Source of the DNA: Pseudomonadota bacterium
Lineage (GTDB): Bacteria; Pseudomonadota; Gammaproteobacteria; Burkholderiales; Rhodocyclaceae
Assembly (NCBI GenBank): GCA_009778425.1
Contig: WRJU01000210.1
Location: 1 to 11,343, forward strand
Direction: 5' to 3'
DNA: 11,343 bases
In this document: piece after piece, positions 1 through 5,849 of the stretch
Numbering within the stretch: position 1 is the stretch's first letter
How the letters are laid out: every line of letters begins with the position of its first letter
Translations under genes and position numbers: made by a program
The notes under the pieces: generated by a model
Databases searched by the model: none
Told to the model about the DNA's origin: nothing
Seen by the model: the letters and a program-made list of their open reading frames with translations, nothing else

Positions 1-1172
1 AAACCGCCTCATCCGAGTCGGACTCTCCGCCCGCCGTAACCGACCAGGAAGCGCCCGACGAACAGCCCGAAACCCTGCCATTGGAAACCTCCCAGGATGA
101 ACCGGACTCAGCCCGAAAAGAGGACGGCCCGTCTGTCCTCTTCGCGCTGTTTGCCATCATTGCCGGTATCGTGATCGCTCTCATCTACAACGCCGCCAGG
201 GATGATTCGCCTACGGCAACTGAAGCGTCAGAGACCTTGGAGATCGCGCAAGCGGAATCCACGCCGCCAGTATCCGAAACCGCGACATCCCCATCGGCCA
301 AAACGACCGTAGGGGCCGAAGACAAAGCCAAAACAGAATCCGAAACGTCGCAAGCCGCACTCAGAATGGCTCCTGACGAACTCGCAAAACTGAAGTCGCT
401 CGAAAACGAAGCCTCAAGCAACCGCAAGACTGCCGGGGAATATTTTCGGCGCGGCGACTACGAAAACGCGCTGATACACTATCAAAAAGCCCAGAGCAAC
501 TTTGAACAATTACTCCCGTATTACAAACAATCTTCTGGAAACGAACATGACAATACAATTCCGACCCGGAAGAATCTCGCCGCGGTATATAACGCCATCG
601 GCGATGTCTGTCGTAACCAGAAAAACTACACCGAAGCCCTGAATTGGCTCAACAAGGCTCTGGAAATCCGCGAAAACATACAGGGCAAAAACCATCCGGA
701 AACGGCGGAAACCTATAACAGCATCGCCTTGGTATACGACAGCCAAGAGCAATATGCAAAAGCGCTGAAATGGTATCAAAAAGATTTGGCGATCAGTGAA
801 AAAACGCTTGGCAGCGCGCATCCTGATACTGCCAGGATTTACAACAATATGGGCATGGCTTACTTCCATCAGGGCGACCGTGCCAACGCGCTGGAGTTGT
901 TCAAAAAAGCATTGGCAATCCAGGAAAAGAAACCGGTCGACCAAAACCCCAACGTTGCCATGACCTACAACAACATTGCCGAAGTCTATCGGGCTCAGGG
1001 CGACTATGTGCTCGCGCTGCCGCAATACCTCAAGGCTTACCGGATTCTGCTGAACACATTCGGTGAAAGACATTCGACGACCATGGCCGTCAGGCTCAAC
1101 TTGGCGCGCGCCTATGATAAATTAGACAATGCCATGCCATTTGGCGAATGGCTCGAAGAGTCGCTTCAATAA
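1..1172 (+). CDS. Membrane-anchored tetratricopeptide-repeat protein, 5' end outside window
   Basis: The reading frame is already open at base 3 and runs without a stop to TAA at 1170-1172, so the gene is cut by the window edge. The only nearby start-like codon, TTG at 81, has no ribosome binding site. The visible part begins with an acidic, Pro/Ser/Glu-rich stretch. One hydrophobic transmembrane segment follows (nt about 132-188, VLFALFAIIAGIVIALIY), then a Thr/Ser/Glu-rich linker (to about nt 430). About five kinesin-light-chain-type TPR units fill nt 430-1110, with motifs such as NHPETAETYNSIALVY and EALNWLNKALEIRE. It ends in a tail with PFGEWLEE. TPR arrays bind proteins and are not catalytic. 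The TPR part is probably periplasmic, but charges flanking the segment do not settle the topology. The next gene encodes a clear paralogue. Partner and function are unknown. Confidence 0.85.
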   Translation, partial: TASSESDSPPAVTDQEAPDEQPETLPLETSQDEPDSARKEDGPSVLFALFAIIAGIVIALIYNAARDDSPTATEASETLEIAQAESTPPVSETATSPSAKTTVGAEDKAKTESETSQAALRMAPDELAKLKSLENEASSNRKTAGEYFRRGDYENALIHYQKAQSNFEQLLPYYKQSSGNEHDNTIPTRKNLAAVYNAIGDVCRNQKNYTEALNWLNKALEIRENIQGKNHPETAETYNSIALVYDSQEQYAKALKWYQKDLAISEKTLGSAHPDTARIYNNMGMAYFHQGDRANALELFKKALAIQEKKPVDQNPNVAMTYNNIAEVYRAQGDYVLALPQYLKAYRILLNTFGERHSTTMAVRLNLARAYDKLDNAMPFGEWLEESLQ

Positions 1173-1214
1173 ATAAATGAGCGGAACGCGCCGTAGGATT
1201 TGCATTCTGTCAAT

Positions 1215-1220
1215 AGGAAA
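1215..1220 (+). promoter_or_regulatory. Ribosome binding site that sets the lipoprotein start at 1225
   Basis: AGGAAA lies four bases before ATG 1225. The upstream in-frame ATG at 1177 would add 16 residues containing Arg-Arg-Arg ahead of the signal peptide, and it follows the previous stop by only four bases. The Shine-Dalgarno match and the fit of a lipoprotein signal peptide starting at 1225 both favour the later start. Confidence 0.6.
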
Positions 1221-1224
1221 GTTC

Positions 1225-2085
1225 ATGAGACTACTCCCAGTTTATCCCCTTATTGCCACCCTCTTTGTCCTGACAAGCTGCGCCACCACCGCCCCAGACG
1301 GAGAGACGGAAGCCGTACAACAACAAGAAATCTCTCCGCTGGTGAAAAACAAGCAGAGGACAGCGAAAGAGTGCGATGACATTGCCATTCAGCGTATCAG
1401 GCATGCCAAATACGACCAGGCGACGGGATGGTACTTGGAAGCCTTGTCGATCCGTGAAAAGAAATTGGGCGCGTATCACCCTGAAACCGTCGCTACTTAC
1501 GATAGCCTCGCCTGGGTCAGTCTCAGCAAGGGCGACTACGAGAAAGCAGTGGAGTGGTATCAAAAAGCACTCTCGATCCGGGAACACTCTTCTTCCAGAA
1601 AAGGCTTATATGACAGACTTATAACCTCTGAAAATATCGCCAAGGTTTATCACCGTTGGGGCAAGTGGAACAAAGCGCTGGAGTGGTACAAGAAAACCGT
1701 GGAACTCCGGAAATTGTCACAGGGCAAGGAGCATCCCAATACCATTGCGGATTATCATCGCATCGCCGCGATATACCATAGCCAAAACGATTTCAGGAAC
1801 GCGCTGGTTTGGTACCAAAAAGAGTTGGCAATACAGGAAAAAAGGTTGGGCAAAAATCATCCCACCGTCGCGGGAATTTATGGCGATATTGCCAACGTGT
1901 ATTTCGGTCGGGGAAATTATGAGCAGGCGCTCTCCGAAAATCTCATCGCTTACAAAATTCTCGTAAAAAAATCGGGAACCCCGCACCGGGAATCCGGAAA
2001 GGTCAAAACCAATATGAAAGAAATCTACAGATACACTGCCCGCGCAAAACCGTTCGACGACTGGTTATCCGAGAACATGCACTGA
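1225..2085 (+). CDS. TPR-repeat lipoprotein, paralogue of the preceding gene
   Basis: This is a 286-residue protein. I chose ATG 1225 over 1177 because it has AGGAAA four bases upstream and opens a typical lipoprotein signal peptide (MRLLPVYPLIATLFVLTSC). The lipobox is Leu16-Thr17-Ser18-Cys19. Ala follows the Cys, so there is no inner-membrane Asp retention signal and outer-membrane anchoring is expected. After a short linker there are about five kinesin-light-chain-type TPR units, roughly residues 50-80, 88-122, 135-165, 174-208 and 216-250, with repeated motifs such as YEKAVEWYQKALSIRE and NALVWYQKELAIQEK. The C-terminal tail KPFDDWLSENMH matches the MPFGEWLEESLQ tail of the preceding gene, so the two arose by duplication and are probably co-transcribed (52 bases apart). 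A periplasm-facing TPR lipoprotein is presumably a protein-binding scaffold. A protective role against the nearby amidase effector is only a hypothesis. Confidence 0.85.
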   Translation: MRLLPVYPLIATLFVLTSCATTAPDGETEAVQQQEISPLVKNKQRTAKECDDIAIQRIRHAKYDQATGWYLEALSIREKKLGAYHPETVATYDSLAWVSLSKGDYEKAVEWYQKALSIREHSSSRKGLYDRLITSENIAKVYHRWGKWNKALEWYKKTVELRKLSQGKEHPNTIADYHRIAAIYHSQNDFRNALVWYQKELAIQEKRLGKNHPTVAGIYGDIANVYFGRGNYEQALSENLIAYKILVKKSGTPHRESGKVKTNMKEIYRYTARAKPFDDWLSENMH

Positions 2086-2182
2086 CCCAATAAAAAAGGG
2101 AACCATCCTGTCATGGAGGGATGTTTGTCGCAAGCATGCAATAATGCCAAAAGAGAATTTCAATGCCATACTCTTTCGCTTG

Positions 2183-2211
2183 TTGCCACGAAATTTTATC
2201 TGCGATATATT
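2183..2211 (+). promoter_or_regulatory. Sigma70-type promoter for the lipoyl-Tae4 gene
   Basis: The -35 hexamer TTGCCA (2183-2188) and the -10 hexamer TATATT (2206-2211) each match the consensus at five of six positions. They are separated by exactly 17 bases in an AT-rich gap. The expected transcription start is near 2218, giving a leader of about 33 bases that contains AGGGG (2241-2245) five bases before ATG 2251. The effector can therefore be expressed independently of the TPR genes. No operator-like repeat is obvious around it. Confidence 0.55.
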
Positions 2212-2250
2212 CAAGAAAATAGGCTCTTGTAAAAATTTCAAGGGGCGGCC

Positions 2251-2988
2251 ATGGGACTCATCGATATTAATGTTCCCGATACGGTTGAACCAAGCAGCGC
2301 GACGGTTTCAGAAATTCTCGTCAGCCGGGGCGAATGGGTTCACCCTGGCGATGACGTCATGACGCTGACAATCGGAGACAAAACAATCACTGTGCCATCT
2401 CCGCGCGCGGGCATCATCATGGAAGTCCTGGTATCGCGGGGCGATTCGGTTCCAAAAAAGAGTGCGCTGATTCACCTGAAAGACATCACTGGTCAAAGAC
2501 CTGATTTTTTTAATGCCTGGAGAGTTTTTTCTCAAGTAAATGTAAATGTGGCCTTGATCGGGAAAATTTTTGGCAATAAGGTCAAAGAAAATATCGAAAT
2601 ATCAAAAACAGAGGATGGAAAATGGACAAACGCATGCCCCATCCGGATGAGCTATGTACTGAACAGGACAGGCTTCCCGATTCAACCCGATAATAAATAC
2701 GGGACAGTGACCGCCAGGGATGGGAAGTGGTATATGTATCGCGTCAGTGACATGCTGCTTCATTTGAAGGATGTCTTTGGCTCCCCCGACATAGAAGTCA
2801 ACCGTGTTCCTGTCCACGACGATTTCAAGGATATGAAGGGCATTCTCGTTGTCACGGGAGACGGGCCGAACGCGAAAGGCCATATAACCTTATGGAATGG
2901 CTTAACGTGTGCTGATATATGCCACTTTGCAGGGGATGACAACGGAGCCTTCTCACCACGCAAAGCTGCGCTGTGGATATTGCCTTAA
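2251..2988 (+). CDS. Lipoyl-domain / Tae4-family peptidoglycan amidase fusion (putative T6SS effector)
   Basis: This 245-residue protein has two domains. Residues 1-78 form a biotinyl/lipoyl-type domain. Two half-repeats (EILVSRGEWV at 21-30, EVLVSRGDSV at 58-67) flank a hairpin with Asp43-Lys44 followed by TVPSPRAG, as in 2-oxoacid dehydrogenase E2 lipoyl domains. Residues 81-245 match type VI amidase effector 4 (Tae4): NAWRVFSQVN, VKENIE, WTNACPIRMSYVLN, HITLWNGLTC. The predicted catalytic triad is Cys129, His211 and Asp222, with a Cys220-Cys224 disulfide. Known Tae4 enzymes cut the gamma-D-glutamyl-mDAP bond of peptidoglycan stems in the periplasm of target cells. There is no signal peptide, as usual for T6SS effectors. 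AGGGG five bases upstream supports the start. A standalone Tae4 is roughly the size of the C-terminal part alone, so the N-terminal domain is an addition. No Tai4-like immunity gene adjoins it. The amidase assignment is firm; delivery by T6SS and the role of the lipoyl domain are inferred. Confidence 0.9.
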   Translation: MGLIDINVPDTVEPSSATVSEILVSRGEWVHPGDDVMTLTIGDKTITVPSPRAGIIMEVLVSRGDSVPKKSALIHLKDITGQRPDFFNAWRVFSQVNVNVALIGKIFGNKVKENIEISKTEDGKWTNACPIRMSYVLNRTGFPIQPDNKYGTVTARDGKWYMYRVSDMLLHLKDVFGSPDIEVNRVPVHDDFKDMKGILVVTGDGPNAKGHITLWNGLTCADICHFAGDDNGAFSPRKAALWILP

Positions 2989-3023
2989 GTGCGCAACTTG
3001 GAGGCATGATTGCTTTCCAGGAA

Positions 3024-3344
3024 TCAAACGTGACTCAATTCCTCCCGAATCACGCGGCGTAAGGTCGCCTCCATTTCCTCTCCTCGCATGGCGTCACGAA
3101 GAGCCTGATTAATAAGAGTCTGATAACCACGCTCCCCGGCCTTTGCCTTGAAAAAAGCAATCACTGAAGCATCAAGCATGATGGAAACGCGCTGTTTACC
3201 GAGCTTTTCCCGAACGGCAGCAGCCCATTGTTCCCGGCTAACGTCCTGCATGTGAACGCGGTACTTTGCACGGGCGAAATCTTCCGGCATCAGTTCCGGC
3301 GCGTCGTCATCGGCCAAGATACTCGTAGAACTGGTCTGTTTCAT
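3024..3344 (-). CDS. brnA: BrnA antitoxin of a type II toxin-antitoxin system
   Basis: This 106-residue ribbon-helix-helix antitoxin neutralises BrnT and, in the known family, represses its own operon. The conserved EDFARAKYRVHM segment is at residues 21-32. The C-terminal DNA-binding fold has a beta strand QRVSIMLD (51-58) and helices containing GYQTLINQALRDAM (73-86), the family signature. I chose ATG 3344 because it gives the usual BrnA length and has AAGG nine bases upstream; a longer frame to 3440 would lie wholly inside brnT. It overlaps the 3' end of brnT by 38 bases, a common arrangement that couples translation. It converges on the lipoyl-Tae4 gene with a 35-base gap. It may use the palindrome at 3590-3603 as operator. 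Confidence 0.9.
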   Translation of the reverse strand: MKQTSSTSILADDDAPELMPEDFARAKYRVHMQDVSREQWAAAVREKLGKQRVSIMLDASVIAFFKAKAGERGYQTLINQALRDAMRGEEMEATLRRVIREELSHV

Positions 3345-3582
3345 GATGTGTTGCCTTACGCATGGAGATGATACGGATTTCATCCGCAGATTCCACATGG
3401 ACAACGAGCACAACAAGAAAATCAAGCAACCCGACACCAATCATTCGCTGCTCGCCGTAATTTTCCCGTGTATCCTCAAACGTCATGAGGGGGCCGTCAA
3501 AAACCTTGTGTGCGTCTGCAAAATCCAGCCCGTGCTTTTTCAGATTCTGTTGCCGCTTGGGTTCGTGCCATGTGAACTTCAT
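3307..3582 (-). CDS. brnT: BrnT ribonuclease toxin
   Basis: This 91-residue protein is the toxin of the BrnT/BrnA pair. BrnT proteins have a RelE-like RNase fold and stop growth by cutting RNA when free of BrnA. Family landmarks are F3-W5 with an acidic/Lys start, KKHGLDFADAHKVF (residues 15-28), DTRENYGEQR (37-46) and RIISMRKA (70-77) with the basic residues expected of the active site. Length is normal and no damage is seen. It is the first gene of the operon, ahead of brnA as usual for this family. No good Shine-Dalgarno precedes ATG 3582, so the message may have a very short leader. It is transcribed away from parE, from the AT-rich spacer 3583-3732. Confidence 0.9.
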   Translation of the reverse strand: MKFTWHEPKRQQNLKKHGLDFADAHKVFDGPLMTFEDTRENYGEQRMIGVGLLDFLVVLVVHVESADEIRIISMRKATHHETDQFYEYLGR

Positions 3583-3589
3583 GATCTAA

Positions 3590-3603
3590 ATAATATATAT
3601 TAT
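3590..3603. promoter_or_regulatory. 14-bp palindrome, candidate BrnA operator overlapping the brnT promoter
   Basis: ATAATATATATTAT is a perfect 7+7 palindrome seven bases before the brnT start codon. Read on the minus strand, GATAAT (3604-3599) resembles a -10 box overlapping it, though no strong -35 lies at the right distance. Ribbon-helix-helix antitoxins such as BrnA bind short inverted repeats over their own promoter, which makes this the best autoregulation site in view. AT-rich palindromes can also arise by chance. Confidence 0.4.
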
Positions 3604-3732
3604 CGTATGTATTGCAAGAAGAATTTTAACCGATAACCACAACGCCACAAAAGACCAAAGTCCCCGCGCCACGCGAGCTTTGCCGCTCTGCTATCCTTAC
3701 GCCCTTCCCGCAAAGCAACATCCAAGGCAGCA

Positions 3733-5709
3733 ATGGCAAGCACACAACAGTACGACGAATCCTCCTTCCGCGTCCTCAAGGGGCTGGAGCCGGTGCGCGA
3801 ACGCCCCGGCATGTACACTCGAACCGACAGCCCCGCGCACATCATCCAGGAAGTCATCGACAACTCCGCCGATGAGGCGTTGGCCGGTTTTGCGAAAGAG
3901 ATTCACGTCATCCTGCACCTGGACGGTTCCGTAAGCGTCTCGGACAACGGGCGCGGCATCCCCGTGGGGCTGCATCCCGAAGAGGGTGTTCCCGTCGTCG
4001 TGCTCGCCTTCACCCGGCTGCACGCCGGGGGCAAATTCGACAAACGTTCTGGCAATTCGGCCTACGCCTTTTCCGGCGGGCTGCACGGCGTCGGTGTTTC
4101 CGTGACCAACGCGCTCTCCACCCGGCTGGAAGTTGAAATTCGCCGGGAAGGTAAACTGTGGCGCGCCGAGTTCGCCAACGGAGGGGAAACCGTCAGCGAA
4201 CTACGCCCCATCGATACCTGTGGCCGACAAACCGGGACCCGCGTGCGGGTTTGGCCGGATGCCAAGTATTTCGAGTCGTCCAAGGTTCCGATTGCCGAAC
4301 TCGAACGCTTGCTGCGCAGCAAAGCCGTGCTGCTCCCCGGCGTTTCCGTGCGGCTCGATGTTGAGCAGGCCGATGGCAGCCGCCAGAGCAAAAGCTGGAG
4401 CTATCCCGGTGGCATCCCTGCTTACCTGTCGGAATTGGCGGGCGGGCAGGAACCCGTCGCCCCGATCTTCGCCGGTGAAAAATACGCCACCGAAAACGAT
4501 TCCGCCTTCGCCCCCGGCGAAGGCGCGGCTTGGGCGCTGGCCTGGTACGAACAATCCGTCCCCGGCGAGTCCTACGTCAATCTCATTCCCACCGTCTCCG
4601 GCGGCACGCATGAATCCGGCTTGCGCGCGGGGCTTTTCGAGGCGCTCAAATCTTTCATCGACCATCACGCCCTGCTGCCGCGCGGGGTCAAGCTGCAACA
4701 GGAAGACGTTTGCGCAAAGATGGGGTTCGTCCTTTCCGCCCGTCTCCTCGACCCCCAATTCCAGGGGCAGGTCAAAGAAAAACTCAACTCCCGCGAAGCC
4801 GTGCGGCTCGTCTCCGCGCAGGTGCGCGACCCCTTTGAAATCTGGCTCAACAACCACGTCGAAGCCGGACGCGCCATTGCCGAACTCGCCATCCGGCAGG
4901 CACTGGCGCGGCAAAGAAGCGCCCAGAAAGTCGAAAAGAAAAAATCCTCCGGCGTTGCCGTGCTTCCCGGCAAGCTTTCCGACTGCGAATCCAGCGACAT
5001 CAGCGAAAACGAACTTTTCCTCGTCGAAGGCGATTCCGCCGGTGGTTCCGCCAAAATGGCGCGCGACAAGGAAACCCAGGCCATCCTGCCGCTACGCGGA
5101 AAAGTCCAGAACGCCTGGGAAATCGACGCGGACAGGCTTCTCGCCAACGCCGAAATTCACGACATCGCCGTCGCCCTCGGCGTCGACGCCCACGGCCCGA
5201 ACGATGCCCCCGACCTCTCCGGCCTGCGCTACGGGAAAGTCGTCATCATGTCCGATGCCGATGTGGACGGCGCGCACATCCAGACCCTGCTGCTCACCCT
5301 CTTCTTCCGCCATTTTCCCCGCCTCATCGACGCCGGTCACATCTACGTCGCGCAACCTCCCCTCTACCGCGTCGACGTGCCCGCCCAGGGCAAGAAGCGC
5401 CCTGCCCGCCGCCTCTACGCCCTCGACGAAGGCGAGCTCACCGCCATCCGCGACCGGCTCATGAAAGAAGGCGTCCGCCCAGAGAGCATCGAAGTAGGCC
5501 GGTTCAAGGGGCTTGGCGAAATGAACCCCGAGCAACTGCGCGAAACTACGATGGACCCCGCCACCCGGCGCGTGCTTCCCGTGCGCGTGCGCGATGACGC
5601 TCTCGCCGAGACGCGCCGAAAATTCAACCTACTGATGGGCAAAGGCGAAGCCGCCGGACGGCGGGCGTGGATGGAAGCGAAGGGGGATACGGTAGAGGCG
5701 GATGTTTGA
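3733..5709 (+). CDS. parE: DNA topoisomerase IV subunit B
   Basis: This 658-residue subunit carries the ATPase and part of the cleavage core of topoisomerase IV. It acts with ParC to decatenate daughter chromosomes in the cytoplasm. The GHKL ATPase domain shows EVIDNSADEAL (residues 40-50, with catalytic Glu40 and Mg-binding Asn44), DNGRGIP (71-77) and GGLHGVGVSVTNALS (115-129). The TOPRIM domain has EGDSAGG (432-438) and DADVDG (508-513), which bind metal for DNA cleavage. The conserved GRFKGLGEMNP stretch lies near the C-terminus. It is ParE rather than GyrB because its length is typical of ParE and it lacks the extra insert common in GyrB of proteobacteria. AAGG (3724-3727) precedes ATG 3733. 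No parC is in the window. It is divergent from brnT and convergent with truB, and is more GC-rich than the genes to its left. Confidence 0.97.
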   Translation: MASTQQYDESSFRVLKGLEPVRERPGMYTRTDSPAHIIQEVIDNSADEALAGFAKEIHVILHLDGSVSVSDNGRGIPVGLHPEEGVPVVVLAFTRLHAGGKFDKRSGNSAYAFSGGLHGVGVSVTNALSTRLEVEIRREGKLWRAEFANGGETVSELRPIDTCGRQTGTRVRVWPDAKYFESSKVPIAELERLLRSKAVLLPGVSVRLDVEQADGSRQSKSWSYPGGIPAYLSELAGGQEPVAPIFAGEKYATENDSAFAPGEGAAWALAWYEQSVPGESYVNLIPTVSGGTHESGLRAGLFEALKSFIDHHALLPRGVKLQQEDVCAKMGFVLSARLLDPQFQGQVKEKLNSREAVRLVSAQVRDPFEIWLNNHVEAGRAIAELAIRQALARQRSAQKVEKKKSSGVAVLPGKLSDCESSDISENELFLVEGDSAGGSAKMARDKETQAILPLRGKVQNAWEIDADRLLANAEIHDIAVALGVDAHGPNDAPDLSGLRYGKVVIMSDADVDGAHIQTLLLTLFFRHFPRLIDAGHIYVAQPPLYRVDVPAQGKKRPARRLYALDEGELTAIRDRLMKEGVRPESIEVGRFKGLGEMNPEQLRETTMDPATRRVLPVRVRDDALAETRRKFNLLMGKGEAAGRRAWMEAKGDTVEADV

Positions 5710-5735
5710 GCGCAAGTGTACGAGATAACCAATCC

Positions 5736-5754
5736 GGTGGGCGAAGGCCCAACC
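5736..5754. other. GC-rich hairpin in the parE/truB convergent spacer
   Basis: TGGGC-GAAG-GCCCA (5738-5751) forms a five-pair stem with a four-base loop. It can be lengthened by two G-C pairs across a one-base bulge (5736-5737 with 5753-5754). A second inverted repeat, GCGCAAG (5710-5716) with CTTGCGC (5766-5772), encloses it. No T-run follows on either strand, so it is not a standard intrinsic terminator. It could help end both convergent transcripts by another mechanism or be incidental. Confidence 0.3.
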
Positions 5755-5849
5755 TCGTGCGGCGGCTTGCGCAGAAAGACTGGGTGTAGGTTCGCGGCTT
5801 GTTCGATCTGTTCCCCTGAGCTTCATCTCGCCCCCCTTCTCTCTGCCAA

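Noticed and set aside
2102..2126. Possible terminator after the TPR lipoprotein gene (CATCC paired with GGATG, then TTT)
   Set aside because: The stem is only five pairs plus a wobble, with an eight-base loop and three Ts, too weak to call.
2144..2362. 72-codon frame upstream of and overlapping the lipoyl-Tae4 start, considered as an immunity or leader peptide
   Set aside because: It begins upstream of the promoter -10 box, has no ribosome binding site, no signal peptide, and runs out of frame into the lipoyl domain.
3029..3054. CGTGA/TCACG inverted repeat near the effector-brnA junction
   Set aside because: It lies within the last codons of brnA, has a long loop and no T-run, so it is not supportable as a terminator.
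2909..3112. 67-codon frame overlapping the end of the effector, considered as a missing tai4
   Set aside because: It has no signal peptide or Tai4-like sequence and half of it is antisense to brnA.
3343..3636. 97-codon plus-strand frame opposite brnT
   Set aside because: It is antisense to a clear BrnT toxin and has no recognisable features.
3612..3639. Possible parE promoter TTGCAA-16-TAACCA
   Set aside because: The -10 match is poor, so the parE promoter cannot be placed from sequence alone.
4133..5464. 443-codon plus-strand frame inside parE
   Set aside because: It is an out-of-frame shadow rich in Ser/Pro/Thr/Arg from GC-rich third positions, while parE in the same bases has every family motif.
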